Assembly (NCBI GenBank): GCA_017305715.1
Contig: JAFKKG010000022.1
Coordinates: 114,557-178,556, forward strand
Reading direction: 5' to 3'
DNA from: Hyphomicrobiales bacterium
GTDB lineage: Bacteria > Pseudomonadota > Alphaproteobacteria > Rhizobiales > Xanthobacteraceae
DNA length: 64,000 nt
Shown: positions 47,276-58,785 of the stretch, one piece after another
Position numbering within the stretch: the first letter of the stretch is position 1
How the letters are laid out: each line of letters opens with the position of its first letter
The notes under the pieces: generated by a model
Database searches by the model: none
Told to the model about the DNA's origin: nothing
Seen by the model: the letters and a program-made list of their open reading frames with translations, nothing else
Made by a program: the position numbers and the translations under genes

Positions 47276-47910
47276 TTCACCCACTCCGCCGCATCCGCGT
47301 CCTGCAGGCCCTGCCCCGACGCCACCTTGCGCACGCTCATCGCGAGCTCCGGCGTCCGTGCGTTCTGCACATTGATGTCCTGCCGCTTGACGCTGACCTT
47401 GTGGCGCAGCGTCAGCACGATGGCGCCGATCATCGCAACCAGCAGAACCATGCCGGCGAGCTGGAAGTAATGGATGTACTTCGTATAGAGCACGAGGCCG
47501 AGCGCCTCGGTGTTGCTGACATTGCCCGGGATCGCCGCCGTGATGTTCTTGGTCACGGACGGATTGATCGCCCGGCCGCCGACAACCAGCAGAAGCTCGA
47601 ACACGAAGATGCCGCCGATCACGAGCCCGACCGGCAGATATTGCATAAAACCTTCGCGCAGCTCGACGAAGTCGACGTCGAGCATCATGATCACAAACAG
47701 GAACAGCACCGCCACCGCGCCGACGTAGACCACGATCAGCATCATGCCGAGGAATTCGGCGCCCATCAGGATGAACAGGCCCGAGGCGTTGACGAAGGCC
47801 AGGATCAGATACAGCACCGAGTGCACCGGATTGCGCGAGACAATCACCATCGCGGCCGACGCCACGCAGATGCAGGCAAACAGATAGAAGAACAGCGCGG
47901 GAAGGATCAT
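47272..47910 (-). CDS. nuoJ: NADH-quinone oxidoreductase subunit J
   Basis: The product is 212 residues with five hydrophobic helices, including the NuoJ helix with the pi-bulge ([20 protein letters not shown]). The C-terminal tail (about 175-212) is hydrophilic. It lies 9 bases after nuoI and overlaps nuoK. Confidence 0.95.
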   Translation of the reverse strand: MILPALFFYLFACICVASAAMVIVSRNPVHSVLYLILAFVNASGLFILMGAEFLGMMLIVVYVGAVAVLFLFVIMMLDVDFVELREGFMQYLPVGLVIGGIFVFELLLVVGGRAINPSVTKNITAAIPGNVSNTEALGLVLYTKYIHYFQLAGMVLLVAMIGAIVLTLRHKVSVKRQDINVQNARTPELAMSVRKVASGQGLQDADAAEWVK

Positions 47911-47919
47911 GCCCTCACC

Positions 47920-48414
47920 TCACCGGTACGGCGCGTCGAGTTCGATCGATTTTGCAATCTCTCGCTCCCAACGGTCGCCATTGGCGAGCAATTTCGCCTT
48001 GTCATAGTAGAGTTCCTCGCGGGTCTCGGTCGCGAATTCGAAATTCGGTCCCTCGACGATGGCATCGACCGGGCATGCTTCCTGGCACAGGCCGCAATAG
48101 ATGCATTTCACCATGTCGATGTCGTAACGCACGGTACGGCGGGTGCCGTCATTGCGGCGCGGGCCTGCCTCGATCGTGATCGCCTGCGCCGGGCAGATCG
48201 CCTCGCACAGCTTGCAGGCAATGCAGCGCTCCTCGCCGTTCGGATAGCGGCGCAGCGCATGCTCGCCGCGGAAGCGCGGCGAGATCGGCCCCTTCTCGAA
48301 CGGATAGTTCAGCGTCGGCTTCGGCTTGAAGAAGTAGCGCATGGCGAGGAAGAACGCCGATACGAACTCGGAAAGCAGAAGCGAGCGGGCTGTTGCGTTG
48401 ATATTGACACTCAT
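47920..48414 (-). CDS. nuoI: NADH-quinone oxidoreductase subunit I
   Basis: This ferredoxin-like subunit (164 residues) carries two [4Fe-4S] clusters (N6a/N6b) in the peripheral arm. The motifs are [12 protein letters not shown] and [12 protein letters not shown], each with the fourth Cys before Pro. An N-terminal amphipathic helix lies on the membrane. It is 7 bases downstream of nuoH. Confidence 0.97.
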   Translation of the reverse strand: MSVNINATARSLLLSEFVSAFFLAMRYFFKPKPTLNYPFEKGPISPRFRGEHALRRYPNGEERCIACKLCEAICPAQAITIEAGPRRNDGTRRTVRYDIDMVKCIYCGLCQEACPVDAIVEGPNFEFATETREELYYDKAKLLANGDRWEREIAKSIELDAPYR

Positions 48415-48421
48415 AGCGACC

Positions 48422-49462
48422 TCATTTCGGCGCGAGCCCCGAAAATTGCAGTACTGCGGCGACGATCACCACCATCGCCAGCGACAGCGGCAGGAACACC
48501 TTCCAGCCGAGCCGCATCAGTTGATCGTAGCGGTAGCGCGGCACGATCGCCTTCGCCATCGCGAACATGAAGAACATGAAAAAGACTTTCAGCGCGAACC
48601 AGATCACCCCGGGGACCCAGGTGAACGGGGCATAGGGAATCGGCGGCAGCCAGCCGCCGAGGAACAGGATCGTCGCCAGCGCGCACATCGTGGTGATGGC
48701 GACATATTCGCCGAGCATGAACAGCAGATAAGGCGTCGAGCCGTATTCGGTCATGAAGCCCGCGACGAGTTCCGACTCGGCCTCCACCAGATCGAACGGC
48801 GGGCGGTTGGTTTCCGCCAGCGCCGAGACGTAGAAGATCACGAACATCGGAAACAGCGGCAGCCAGTACCAGCCGAGCAGTCCGAATTTGGTGTTTTGCG
48901 CCTGCACCACGTCGGTCAGGTTCAGCGAGCCCACGCACAGCAGCACCGTGATGATCACGAACCCGATCGAGACTTCGTAGGACACCATCTGCGCCGCGGA
49001 ACGAAGGGCCGCGAGGAACGGGTATTTCGAGTTCGACGACCAGCCGGCCATGATGATGCCGTAGATCGACAGCGACGAGATCGCGAAGATATAGAGCACG
49101 CCGACATTGATGTTGGCGATGACCCAGCCGAAATCCATCGGGATCACGGCCCAGGCGGCCAGTGCCAGCACGCAAGAAACCAGCGGCGCCAGCAGGAACA
49201 CGCCCTTGTTGGAGCCGGACGGAATGACCGGCTCCTTCAGCACGAATTTCAGAAGGTCGGCGAAGGATTGCAGGAGGCCCCAGGGGCCGACGACGTTCGG
49301 GCCGCGGCGGATCTGCACCGCCGCCCAGATCTTGCGGTCGGCGAGCAGGATGTAGGCGATCGCGATCAAGAGCACCACGAGCAGCAGCACGCTCTGCGCC
49401 AGCATGATGATCAGCGGCCAGAGGAAGCCGGTCCAGAACGAACTTGCGAAGAATTCAGCCAT
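48422..49462 (-). CDS. nuoH: NADH-quinone oxidoreductase subunit H
   Basis: This membrane subunit (346 residues, eight helices) forms part of the quinone chamber. Conserved loops are [18 protein letters not shown] and [19 protein letters not shown], the latter with the quinone-site acidic cluster. It lies 10 bases after nuoG. Confidence 0.96.
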   Translation of the reverse strand: MAEFFASSFWTGFLWPLIIMLAQSVLLLVVLLIAIAYILLADRKIWAAVQIRRGPNVVGPWGLLQSFADLLKFVLKEPVIPSGSNKGVFLLAPLVSCVLALAAWAVIPMDFGWVIANINVGVLYIFAISSLSIYGIIMAGWSSNSKYPFLAALRSAAQMVSYEVSIGFVIITVLLCVGSLNLTDVVQAQNTKFGLLGWYWLPLFPMFVIFYVSALAETNRPPFDLVEAESELVAGFMTEYGSTPYLLFMLGEYVAITTMCALATILFLGGWLPPIPYAPFTWVPGVIWFALKVFFMFFMFAMAKAIVPRYRYDQLMRLGWKVFLPLSLAMVVIVAAVLQFSGLAPK

Positions 49463-49472
49463 CAGGTCACGC

Positions 49473-51548
49473 TCACTCCGCTGCCGTCAGCATTTGCCCG
49501 GACGCCAGGCGGGAACATTCCGCCATCACCGCCGACGCGCGCGCGATCGGGTTGGTGAGGTAGAAATCCTCGACCGAGGTCTTGAACGGGGACTTGTCGA
49601 CACTGCCGCCCTTGCCGGCCAGCTTCTTGACGTCATTCGCTTTGCCCGGCTCGATCTGGTCGAGCCGCATCAGATGCGGCGCGGCCTTGAACAGCGCCTG
49701 CCGCAAGGCGGCGAGCGAGTCATAGGACAGCTTCTTGCCCAGCACGTCCGACAGCGCGCGGATGATCGCCCAATCCTCGCGCGCCTCGCCCGGCGGGAAC
49801 GCGGCGCGGTTGGCGACCTGCGCCCTGCCCTCGGTGTTGACGTAGATGCCGGATTTTTCGGTATAGGCCGCGCCCGGCAGGATGACGTCGGCGCGATGCG
49901 CGCCGCGGTCACCATGGGTGCCGATATACACGACAAAGGTCCCATCCGGCACCTTGACGTCATCGGCACCGAGCAGGAACAGCACGTCGAGCGTGCCGAA
50001 GGTGGTCATCTGCGCGAGGTTCAGGCCATCGGCGCCGGCCGCAAAGCCGATATCGAGCGCGCCCGCGCGCGATGCGGTATCCTGCAGCACGCCAAAGCCG
50101 TTCCAGCCGTCCTTGAGCGCGCCGACATCGACCGCGAGCTTGGCGACGAGCGCCAGCACCGCCGCGCCGTCCTGGCGGGCCAGCGAACCGGCGCCGACCA
50201 GCACGATCGGATTCTTGGCGCCCTTGAGCACTTCGGCAAAGGAATGCTTGCCGGCGGCGAGATCGCTCAGCGAATCCGTGCCCGCGCCGAGATAATCGTA
50301 ATCATAGGTCAGGTCGGCCTTGGCGCCGATCACGCCGACCTTGAGCTTGCCCGAACGCCAGCGCTTGCGGATGCGCGCGTTGAGGACGGCGGCTTCCTTG
50401 CGCGGGTTGGAGCCCACGATCAGCAGCGCGTCGGCCTGATCGATCCCGGCAATGGTCGGGTTGAAGATCCAGGACGCGCGGCCCGCCTTGGCATCGAAGG
50501 CGTCGCCGCCCTGCACCGCCAGATTGGACGAGCCGCATTTCGCCAGCAGCTCTTTCAGCGCAAACATCTCTTCGACGGCGGCGAGATCGCCGGCAATCGC
50601 GCCGATCCGCTTGCCGTCGAGGCGGCCGACCTTGGCCGCGATGGCCGCAAACGCCTCCGTCCAGGATGCGGCGCGGAGCTGGCCGTCCTGGCGGATATAG
50701 GGCCGGTCCAGCCGCTGGGTGCGCAGGCCGTCGACGATGTGGCGGGTCTTGTCGGAAATCCATTCCTCGTTCACGGACTCGTTGATGCGCGGCAGGATCC
50801 GCATCACCTCGCGGCCGCGGGTATCGACCCGGATCGCGGAACCGACGCCGTCCATCACGTCGACCGACTGGGTCTTGCCGAGCTCCCAGGGCCGCGCCGC
50901 GAACGCATACGGTTTCGAGGTCAGCGCGCCGACCGGGCAGATGTCGACGAGGTTGCCCTGCAATTCGGAGGTCAGCGCCGATTCCAGATAGGTCGTGATC
51001 TCCATGTCCTCGCCGCGGCCGGTCGCGCCCATTTCCGGCGCGCCGCAGACTTCGGCGGAGAAGCGGACGCAGCGCGTGCACTGGATGCAGCGGTTCATCG
51101 AGGTCTTGACCAGCGCGCCCAGATATTTGTCCTCGACCGCGCGCTTGTTCTCGGCAAAGCGCGAGGTGTCGACGCCGTAGCCCATCGCCTGGTCCTGCAA
51201 GTCGCACTCGCCGCCCTGGTCGCAGATCGGGCAGTCCAGCGGATGGTTGATCAGCAGGAATTCCATCACGCCTTCGCGCGCCTTCTTCACCATCGGCGAA
51301 CGCGTCGAGATTTCCGGCGGCTCGCCCTTGGGTCCGGGCCGGCAGTCGCGCACGCCCCAGGCGCAGCTCGCCACCGGCTTCGGGCCGCCCTTCACCTCGA
51401 CCAGGCACATCCGGCAATTGCCGGCGATCGAGAGCCGCTCGTGGTAGCAGAAACGTGGAATTTCGGCGCCCGCGGCCTCGCACGCCTGCAGCAGCGTGTA
51501 TTCCGCGGGGACATCGATCTCTTTGCCATCGACGATGAGTTTGGTCAT
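49473..51548 (-). CDS. nuoG: NADH-quinone oxidoreductase subunit G
   Basis: This is the largest peripheral subunit (691 residues). It has an N-terminal [2Fe-2S] domain ([18 protein letters not shown]), a His/Cys site for [4Fe-4S] N5 ([18 protein letters not shown]), and [16 protein letters not shown] for N4. A molybdopterin-oxidoreductase-like domain without a cofactor follows. It is separated from nuoF by a 162-residue non-complex gene. Confidence 0.96.
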   Translation of the reverse strand: MTKLIVDGKEIDVPAEYTLLQACEAAGAEIPRFCYHERLSIAGNCRMCLVEVKGGPKPVASCAWGVRDCRPGPKGEPPEISTRSPMVKKAREGVMEFLLINHPLDCPICDQGGECDLQDQAMGYGVDTSRFAENKRAVEDKYLGALVKTSMNRCIQCTRCVRFSAEVCGAPEMGATGRGEDMEITTYLESALTSELQGNLVDICPVGALTSKPYAFAARPWELGKTQSVDVMDGVGSAIRVDTRGREVMRILPRINESVNEEWISDKTRHIVDGLRTQRLDRPYIRQDGQLRAASWTEAFAAIAAKVGRLDGKRIGAIAGDLAAVEEMFALKELLAKCGSSNLAVQGGDAFDAKAGRASWIFNPTIAGIDQADALLIVGSNPRKEAAVLNARIRKRWRSGKLKVGVIGAKADLTYDYDYLGAGTDSLSDLAAGKHSFAEVLKGAKNPIVLVGAGSLARQDGAAVLALVAKLAVDVGALKDGWNGFGVLQDTASRAGALDIGFAAGADGLNLAQMTTFGTLDVLFLLGADDVKVPDGTFVVYIGTHGDRGAHRADVILPGAAYTEKSGIYVNTEGRAQVANRAAFPPGEAREDWAIIRALSDVLGKKLSYDSLAALRQALFKAAPHLMRLDQIEPGKANDVKKLAGKGGSVDKSPFKTSVEDFYLTNPIARASAVMAECSRLASGQMLTAAE

Positions 51549-51555
51549 TGCGCTC

Positions 51556-52044
51556 TCAAGTCTTTCCGAGCTTGCAGTCGGGTGGTGTAACGCTGGCGGT
51601 CTTCAACGACGCCTTGATCCATTGCTGGGTGTCGGTGCCGTAGGTCGCAAGGTAAGCGGGCTGCGCCTGGTTCTTCTCGCAGAGGAACGGCAGATGCAGC
51701 TTCAGATCGTAATCGCAGGAGGCCTGCCATTCGCGCTTGTCGGCGAAGGCGGCAATCGTCTCCTCGCAGGCATAGAGGAAGTACGAGACGAAGCTCTCAT
51801 ACTGGATGTGCTCGTCGCGGCTGGCGGTCTTGATCCTGTCGTAGTCAGGCTGCGCATATTTGGGGTTCTTGAACGCCAGATCGATATAGCCGAGGTACGC
51901 CTGCCGCGCGGTGGCGGCACGGTTGTTGGTCCGGATCTCGTTGATCTGGAGCAAAATCGCAACAAAGCCGAGCAGCGCCACGGTCGCCTGCGCCATTTGC
52001 GCCAGCGTTCCGTATTTCTGCCAGAAGGTGCTCGGTTGCGACAT
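51556..52044 (-). CDS. Unrecognised membrane-anchored protein inside the nuo operon
   Basis: The product is 162 residues from the ATG at 52044. There is one N-terminal membrane helix at about 14-35 (AQMAQATVALLGFVAILLQI), then a soluble, mostly helical domain with three well-separated cysteines (LYACEETI, ASCDYDLK, LPFLCEKN) and a fourth at PDCKLGKT. It begins 5 bases after the nuoF stop and ends 7 bases before the nuoG start, so it is certainly co-transcribed. It is not a known complex I subunit. An assembly or accessory role is a guess; it may be a passenger. Confidence 0.75.
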   Translation of the reverse strand: MSQPSTFWQKYGTLAQMAQATVALLGFVAILLQINEIRTNNRAATARQAYLGYIDLAFKNPKYAQPDYDRIKTASRDEHIQYESFVSYFLYACEETIAAFADKREWQASCDYDLKLHLPFLCEKNQAQPAYLATYGTDTQQWIKASLKTASVTPPDCKLGKT

Positions 52045-52049
52045 CAAGT

Positions 52050-53375
<1,326 letters not shown>

Positions 53376-53393
53376 GACCAAAACTTCCCGGGA

Positions 53394-53624
53394 TCAACGT
53401 TTGGACTGGGAGTAAGCGAGCCCCGCGGCGCATCCGCCGAAGGTCAGCGCCCACAACAAAGCGGAATCGAGCGAGGCATTCAGCCCGTAGCGCTGCAGCA
53501 GAAAAATGAACGCGGCCGCAGCCATGGCGTGCAGGACCATCAACTGCCAGGTCTTGAACTGCCCGTCCTTCATCGCAGCGGCCCTCCCCGGCCCGCCCGC
53601 TCGCAAATTGCGATCGCGCGTCAT
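53394..53624 (-). CDS. Small two-helix membrane protein between nuoE and nuoF
   Basis: The product is 76 residues from the ATG at 53624, which overlaps the nuoE stop (ATGA). Residues 1-25 are basic ([20 protein letters not shown]). Two hydrophobic helices ([16 protein letters not shown] and [18 protein letters not shown]) follow. A later ATG at Met18 would leave 59 residues. No known complex I subunit matches. Translational coupling to nuoE argues that it is a real gene. Confidence 0.72.
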   Translation of the reverse strand: MTRDRNLRAGGPGRAAAMKDGQFKTWQLMVLHAMAAAAFIFLLQRYGLNASLDSALLWALTFGGCAAGLAYSQSKR

Positions 53625-54232
53625 GTGGTTTCCTTCAGCGTGGTCGGCCCGCCCACCGGAGCAGAAAACTGACGGTCGATCTGCGGGCCCGGCTTCGGCG
53701 GATTGCCGGAGGCAAAGCCGTCCAGCACCTTGCCGAAATTTTCCTTGTTGAGGTCTTCGTAGGTGTCCTTCCAGATCAGGACCATCGGCGCGTTCACGCA
53801 GGCGCCGAGGCACTCGACCTCCTCCCAGCTGAAATTGCCGTCCTTTGACAGATGGAAGGGATCGTGGTGGATGCGGCTCTGGCACACCTTGATGATGTCT
53901 TCGGCGCCGCGCAGGCGGCACGGCGTGGTGCCGCAGACCTGGACATGGGCCTTCTTGCCGACCGGCTGCAGCTGAAACATCGTGTAGAACGTCGCGACTT
54001 CGAGCACGCGGATGTAGGGCATATCGAGGAGGTCGGCGACCGCGCGGATCGCGGCCTCCGAAACCCAGCCCTCGTGCTGCTCCTGGACCCGCCACAGGAT
54101 CGCGATCACCGCGGACGCCTGGCGCCCGGGCGGATATTTCTCGATCTGCTTTTTCGCCCAGGCGAGGTTCTCCTCGGAGAACGCAAAACTCGCGGGCTGC
54201 AATTCCTTCGGTGCGAGGCGGCGGACGGACAT
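53621..54232 (-). CDS. nuoE: NADH-quinone oxidoreductase subunit E
   Basis: This [2Fe-2S] subunit (203 residues) has a thioredoxin-like fold. Ligands are in [13 protein letters not shown] and [11 protein letters not shown], the NuoE pattern Cx4C...Cx3C. The C-terminal extension ([20 protein letters not shown]) is Pro-rich. It is preceded, 3 bases away, by the FkbM methyltransferase gene rather than by nuoD. Confidence 0.96.
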   Translation of the reverse strand: MSVRRLAPKELQPASFAFSEENLAWAKKQIEKYPPGRQASAVIAILWRVQEQHEGWVSEAAIRAVADLLDMPYIRVLEVATFYTMFQLQPVGKKAHVQVCGTTPCRLRGAEDIIKVCQSRIHHDPFHLSKDGNFSWEEVECLGACVNAPMVLIWKDTYEDLNKENFGKVLDGFASGNPPKPGPQIDRQFSAPVGGPTTLKETT

Positions 54233-54235
54233 CGT

Positions 54236-55201
54236 TCAGTCTCTCATTGCGCGCGTTGCGGCTTTTGCATTGAGCGCATTGATCCGGTCGAGCCAGAATG
54301 CGCTTGCGGTGCCGAACACGTTGTAGCCGACGTGGGTTGAAACCTTGATGCGATCGAGGATCGAAAGGTCGGTCACGGTTTCAAGGCGGTTGCTGCGCGG
54401 ATCGTAGACGATCAGCTTCAGCGGGGTCTGCTCGAGGATGTAGCGCGACACGGTATGCCGGGGGTCGTTGCCGTGTTCCTCGCACAGGATCACGCTGTCG
54501 CCCTGCAGCAGCCTTGTGCCGCCCTTCATGGCCTCGATCTCGACGCCTTCGACGTCGAGCTTGATCAGGAATTTGCCGCCGGCCGCAACCTTGCCGTCGT
54601 CGATCAGATTGTCGAGCGCGATGACCGGCACTTCCTCGCCGGCGCTCTGATCGCCGGCAATGCTGAAGGCTTCATGCTTGCTGCCGCTCAATCGCGCGGT
54701 GCCGCGGGCGGCGCCGATCGCGCACTTCATCACCTCGAAGCGGTTGCCGTTGATTTTGGCATTGTTGGCGAGCTTGGGAAAATTCTGCCCCGATGGTTCG
54801 ATCGCGATCGCCTTGTGGGAGCCGAACGGCTTGCTCGAGACCAGCACCGACCAGTATCCGTAATTGGCACCGCAATCGAGCAGCGTGTAGTCGACGTCGG
54901 CGGAGTCGCTGAACAGCAATTCCAGTTCGTCTTCATAGGCGAACGATGTGTTGAGCAGCTTGCTCCAGTAGCCGTCGCCATACGGGAAAGCGAACGTCGC
55001 ATCCGAATTGAGCCTGACGTCGATGTCGCGTTCGGGCAGCGCCCGGCGCAACAGATTGGCGCACATGTTGTAGCCGCGATGCGAAAAGTTCGACGATATT
55101 TTCGATCCCAGTGTCAGCGCCACCGCAGCCAGCCGTTCCCACGGGTTCGCGCCGAGAAGCGCGCCCGAGGCCCGGTCAAACTGGATGGGCGGCTGCGCCA
55201 T
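54236..55201 (-). CDS. FkbM-family SAM-dependent methyltransferase inside the nuo operon
   Basis: The product is 321 residues from the ATG at 55201, which shares a base with the nuoD stop (TGATG). SAM motif I is LLDCGANYGYWSVL, and IAIEPSGQNFPKLANNAKIN gives the acidic ribose ligand. FLIKLDVEGVEIEAMKGG is the FkbM hallmark. FkbM enzymes methylate hydroxyls of sugars, lipids or polyketides; the target here is unknown. Tight coupling to nuoD and nuoE means it is expressed with complex I. It could modify a subunit or quinone, or be a passenger gene. Confidence 0.88.
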   Translation of the reverse strand: MAQPPIQFDRASGALLGANPWERLAAVALTLGSKISSNFSHRGYNMCANLLRRALPERDIDVRLNSDATFAFPYGDGYWSKLLNTSFAYEDELELLFSDSADVDYTLLDCGANYGYWSVLVSSKPFGSHKAIAIEPSGQNFPKLANNAKINGNRFEVMKCAIGAARGTARLSGSKHEAFSIAGDQSAGEEVPVIALDNLIDDGKVAAGGKFLIKLDVEGVEIEAMKGGTRLLQGDSVILCEEHGNDPRHTVSRYILEQTPLKLIVYDPRSNRLETVTDLSILDRIKVSTHVGYNVFGTASAFWLDRINALNAKAATRAMRD

Positions 55202-56391
55202 CACCGATCGACCTCTCCAAACACGATGTCGAGCGAGCCGAGGATGGCCGAGACGTCGGCGAGCAGATGGCCCTTGCAGATGTGGTCCATCGCCTGCAGA
55301 TGGGCAAAGCCCGGCGCGCGGATCTTGCACTTGTAGGGCTTGTTGGTGCCGTCGGCGACCAGATAGACGCCGAACTCGCCCTTTGGCGCCTCGACCGCGG
55401 CGTAGACTTCGCCTGCCGGCACATGGACGCCCTCGGTATAGAGCTTGAAGTGATGGATCAGCGCTTCCATCGAGCGCTTCATCTCGCTACGGCGCGGCGG
55501 CGCGATCTTGTTGTCCTCGACGACGACAGGACCCTGCCCGTCCGGCGCCCGCAGTTTGGCGATGCACTGCTTCATGATGCGCACGGACTGGCGCATCTCT
55601 TCCATGCGGATGCAGTAGCGGTCGTAGCAGTCGCCGTTCTTGCCCACCGGAATGTCGAAATCCATCTCGGCGTAGCATTCGTAAGGCTGCGACTTGCGCA
55701 GATCCCACGCCGCCCCCGAGCCGCGCACCATCACGCCGGAGAAGCCCCATTCCCAGGCTTCCTTCAGCGGCACCACGCCGATATCGACGTTGCGCTGCTT
55801 GAAGATGCGGTTGCCGGTGAGCAGCGTTTCGAGGTCGGCGACGACCTGCAGGAACGGATCGCACCAAGCATCGATATCGTCGATCAGCTTGGGCGGCAGG
55901 TCCTGGTGCACGCCGCCGATGCGGAAATACGCCGCATGCATGCGCGAGCCGGAGGCGCGCTCGTAGAACACCATCAGCTTTTCGCGCTCTTCGAAGCCCC
56001 ACAGCGGCGGGGTCAGCGCGCCGACGTCCATCGCCTGCGTGGTGACGTTCAGCAGGTGAGAGAGGATGCGGCCGATCTCGCAATAGAGCACGCGGATCAA
56101 CTGACCGCGGCGCGGCACAGTGATGCCGAGCAGCTTTTCCGCCGCGAGGCAGAACGCATGCTCCTGATTCATCGGCGCGACGTAATCGAGCCGGTCGAAA
56201 TACGGGATCGCCTGCAGATAGGTCTTCTGCTCGATCAGCTTTTCGGTACCGCGATGAAGCAAGCCGATATGCGGATCGACGCGGGCGACGACTTCGCCGT
56301 CCAACTCCAAAACCAAGCGCAAGACGCCGTGGGCCGCCGGGTGCTGCGGTCCGAAATTGATCGTAAAGTTTCGAAGATTTTGCTCGTTCAT
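55201..56391 (-). CDS. nuoD: NADH-quinone oxidoreductase subunit D
   Basis: This 49-kDa-type subunit (396 residues) forms the quinone site together with NuoB. Signature segments are [20 protein letters not shown] at the N terminus and [10 protein letters not shown] with [37 protein letters not shown] comes later, and the C terminus is VFGEVDR, as in all NuoD. It starts 2 bases after nuoC and is a separate gene, not a NuoCD fusion. Confidence 0.97.
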   Translation of the reverse strand: MNEQNLRNFTINFGPQHPAAHGVLRLVLELDGEVVARVDPHIGLLHRGTEKLIEQKTYLQAIPYFDRLDYVAPMNQEHAFCLAAEKLLGITVPRRGQLIRVLYCEIGRILSHLLNVTTQAMDVGALTPPLWGFEEREKLMVFYERASGSRMHAAYFRIGGVHQDLPPKLIDDIDAWCDPFLQVVADLETLLTGNRIFKQRNVDIGVVPLKEAWEWGFSGVMVRGSGAAWDLRKSQPYECYAEMDFDIPVGKNGDCYDRYCIRMEEMRQSVRIMKQCIAKLRAPDGQGPVVVEDNKIAPPRRSEMKRSMEALIHHFKLYTEGVHVPAGEVYAAVEAPKGEFGVYLVADGTNKPYKCKIRAPGFAHLQAMDHICKGHLLADVSAILGSLDIVFGEVDR

Positions 56392-56393
56392 GG

Positions 56394-57005
56394 TCAGGCC
56401 TTCGGCTCCGCCTTCTCGTCGCCCGGCAGCGGATAGTCAGCGCCTTCCCAGGGCGAGAGGAAATCGAACTTGCGGAATTCCTGGTTGAGACGGACGGGTT
56501 CGTACAGCACCCGCTTCTCCTGGTCGTCGTAGCGCACCTCGACGAAGCCGGTGAGCGGGAAATCCTTGCGCAGCGGATGGCCGTCGAAGCCGTAATCGGT
56601 CAAGAGCCGGCGCATGTCGGGATGGCCGGTGAAGATCACGCCATAGAGGTCGTAGGCCTCGCGCTCGAACCAGTCGGCGCCGGGAAACACGTCGATGATC
56701 GAGGGCACCTGCGTGGTCTCGTCGGCCTCGGCGCGGACGCGGATGCGCTCGTTCAGGGTCGGCGACAGGAAGTGGTAGATCACGTCGAAGCGTTTTTCGC
56801 GGCCGGGATAGTCCACCGCCGTGACGTCGATGATGCTGACGAAGCGGCAGGAAGGGTCATCGCGCAGGAATTTGACCACCTCGACGATCCTGGTCGCGTC
56901 GGCCGTGATCGTGAGCTGGTTGTAGGCGACCGCGTGGGCGCTCGCCGCACCCGGAAGCGCGCTAACAATCGTCTGCCCCAAGGCGTCGAGCTTGCCGTCG
57001 TCCAT
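56394..57005 (-). CDS. nuoC: NADH-quinone oxidoreductase subunit C
   Basis: This 30-kDa-type peripheral subunit has 203 residues. [31 protein letters not shown] and [20 protein letters not shown] are the family signatures. It lies 11 bases after nuoB. Confidence 0.96.
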   Translation of the reverse strand: MDDGKLDALGQTIVSALPGAASAHAVAYNQLTITADATRIVEVVKFLRDDPSCRFVSIIDVTAVDYPGREKRFDVIYHFLSPTLNERIRVRAEADETTQVPSIIDVFPGADWFEREAYDLYGVIFTGHPDMRRLLTDYGFDGHPLRKDFPLTGFVEVRYDDQEKRVLYEPVRLNQEFRKFDFLSPWEGADYPLPGDEKAEPKA

Positions 57006-57016
57006 TGACTAAAACC

Positions 57017-57613
57017 TTAGCGTTCGATGGTGCCGATGCGCCGGATCTTCTTCTGCAACAGCAGCACGCCGTAGAGCAGCGCTTCCGCCGTGGGCGGGCA
57101 GCCGGGCACATAGATGTCGATCGGCACGATCCGGTCGCAGCCGCGCACGACCGAGTAGGAATAGTGATAGTAGCCGCCGCCATTGGCGCACGACCCCATC
57201 GAGATCACGTAGCGCGGCTCCGGCATCTGATCGTAAACCTTGCGCAGCGCCGGCGCCATCTTGTTGGTCAGCGTGCCCGCCACGATCATGACGTCCGACT
57301 GCCGCGGCGAAGCGCGCGGCGCAAAGCCGAAACGCTCGACGTCGTAGCGCGGCATCGAGACCTGCATCATCTCGACCGCGCAGCAGGCCAGACCAAACGT
57401 CATCCACATCAGCGAGCCCGTGCGCGCCCAGGTGATGAGGTCGTCGGTCGCGGCGACGAAGAAGCCCTTGTCCGAAAGCTCGTGATTGACCTCGAGGAAG
57501 TACGGGTCATTGGCGCCGACCGGCTTGCCGGTCGAGGGATCGAGTATGCCGGTCGCGGCCGGTGCGATGACCGGCGAAGACCCGTGCGATACGGCGGTGG
57601 GGCTCAATCCCAT
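57017..57613 (-). CDS. nuoB: NADH-quinone oxidoreductase subunit B
   Basis: This subunit carries cluster N2, the electron donor to quinone. It has 198 residues from the ATG at 57613 ([12 protein letters not shown]). Ligands are the tandem cysteines in [11 protein letters not shown], then [14 protein letters not shown] and [11 protein letters not shown]. The gene overlaps the end of nuoA by 10 bases. The longer in-frame reading upstream lies inside nuoA and is rejected. Confidence 0.97.
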   Translation of the reverse strand: MGLSPTAVSHGSSPVIAPAATGILDPSTGKPVGANDPYFLEVNHELSDKGFFVAATDDLITWARTGSLMWMTFGLACCAVEMMQVSMPRYDVERFGFAPRASPRQSDVMIVAGTLTNKMAPALRKVYDQMPEPRYVISMGSCANGGGYYHYSYSVVRGCDRIVPIDIYVPGCPPTAEALLYGVLLLQKKIRRIGTIER

Positions 57614-57969
57614 TCGAGCGCGCCTTTCTTCCATTCGTAAGCAAAGCCAACCGTCAGGACGGCGAGGAACACCATCATCGACCAGAAGCCGGTGGCGCCG
57701 AGCTTGCCGAAGGCCACCGCCCACGGGAACAGGAAGGCCACTTCGAGGTCGAAGATGATGAAAAGGATCGCCACCAGATAGAAGCGGACGTCGAACTTCA
57801 TCCGGGCATCATCGAAAGCGTTGAATCCGCATTCATAGGCGGAGAGTTTTTCCGGATCCGGCTGCTGGAACGCGACCAGGAACGGGGCAATCAGCAGCGC
57901 CAGACCGATCAGGCCTGCCACCCCGATAAACACCACAAGTGGGAGATAATTCTGCAGGATGCCGTTCAT
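57604..57969 (-). CDS. nuoA: NADH-quinone oxidoreductase subunit A
   Basis: The product is 121 residues from the ATG at 57969, with three membrane helices. The long loop contains [20 protein letters not shown], matching the conserved YECG of NuoA, and [13 protein letters not shown] follows. It is the first gene of the operon. A GGTCCC stretch rather than a strong Shine-Dalgarno sequence precedes the start. Confidence 0.96.
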   Translation of the reverse strand: MNGILQNYLPLVVFIGVAGLIGLALLIAPFLVAFQQPDPEKLSAYECGFNAFDDARMKFDVRFYLVAILFIIFDLEVAFLFPWAVAFGKLGATGFWSMMVFLAVLTVGFAYEWKKGALEWD

Positions 57970-58020
57970 CGGCGGGACCTTTTCCTGCGGTTTCGGACGG
58001 CCGCAGATTCGCTGATTGGA

Positions 58021-58048
58021 ATTATTCTTGAGGCTTAGCGCAGCGCAA
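58021..58048 (-). promoter_or_regulatory. Candidate promoter of the nuo operon
   Basis: Reading the minus strand, TTGCGC (58048-58043) and AATAAT (58026-58021) are 16 bases apart, 52 bases before the nuoA start. The -10 match is good and the -35 moderate. It is the best-looking pair in the 157-base gap between the MarR gene and nuoA; not otherwise supported. Confidence 0.38.
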
Positions 58049-58126
58049 CAGAGGGCGCAAGACAAGCTATTCTGACGGTTTTGCGCATCGCTGGATTGCC
58101 TAAAAGCGCACCTGCGCGGGGTCGAG

Positions 58127-58642
58127 TTAGCCCAGCCGCTTCTCCGCATCCAGCATCTCGGTGGCGGTTTCGGTCAGCCGGTCGATCTGGGCGAGGAACA
58201 GCTTCAGTTCGTCCTGGCCGAGCTGTTCCAGGAGGCGCCGGTTGCGCTCCTGCGCACCGGCCACGATCGCATCATGGGCCGCGAGCCCGGTCCGGGTCAG
58301 GCAAACCAGCACTTCCCGGTTATCCCGCGGGTTGGCCGCCTTGGCGACCAGCTTGCGCGCCACCAGTTCGGCCAGCGCGCGGCTGATCTGCCCCTTGTCC
58401 ATGCCGACCGCCTCGGCAAGGCTGATCACGCTCATCGGCGGCCGCCGCCCCATCGAGGCCACGAGGCCGAACTCGACCGAGGACAGCCCCGCCAGCCGCT
58501 TGTAGCGCAGCATCGCACCGCGCTTGAGCAGGTTGGCCAGCACCATGAGCCGCGACGACATCATCGCCGTGATCGGGGCCAGTGCCTCGTCATGGTCCGG
58601 GGCCGGTCGCGGCGATGTCTGCTTTTTCAGTTTCTGGCTCAT
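58127..58642 (-). CDS. MarR-family transcriptional regulator
   Basis: The product is 171 residues from the ATG at 58642. The winged-helix part is [29 protein letters not shown] with the wing [13 protein letters not shown], the MarR arrangement, and flanking dimerisation helices. It is divergent from a Rieske oxygenase, with a 23-bp near-palindrome in between. It probably represses the oxygenase/transporter pair and itself, released by an aromatic acid or CoA ester; the inducer is inference. Confidence 0.9.
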   Translation of the reverse strand: MSQKLKKQTSPRPAPDHDEALAPITAMMSSRLMVLANLLKRGAMLRYKRLAGLSSVEFGLVASMGRRPPMSVISLAEAVGMDKGQISRALAELVARKLVAKAANPRDNREVLVCLTRTGLAAHDAIVAGAQERNRRLLEQLGQDELKLFLAQIDRLTETATEMLDAEKRLG

Positions 58643-58698
58643 CGAACCACCTCTGCCAACAAAGCGCGCGCCTGCCAAGGATGTCGCGCGGAAATGGA

Positions 58699-58721
58699 GA
58701 TCGTTGACATTGTCATCGATC
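58699..58721. promoter_or_regulatory. Palindromic operator between MarR gene and Rieske oxygenase
   Basis: GATCG and TGACA (58699-58703, 58705-58709) are mirrored by TGTCA and CGATC (58711-58715, 58717-58721) around a central T. Only the T/T pair at 58704/58716 breaks the symmetry. The left arm contains TTGACA, which could be the -35 of the oxygenase promoter. Length and symmetry fit a MarR dimer site. Confidence 0.68.
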
Positions 58722-58785
58722 TAAAGTTCACTCGGCCAGGACGAGATACGACCGCGGCGCCAAAGCCGCGGCAGGAGGAAACGGC

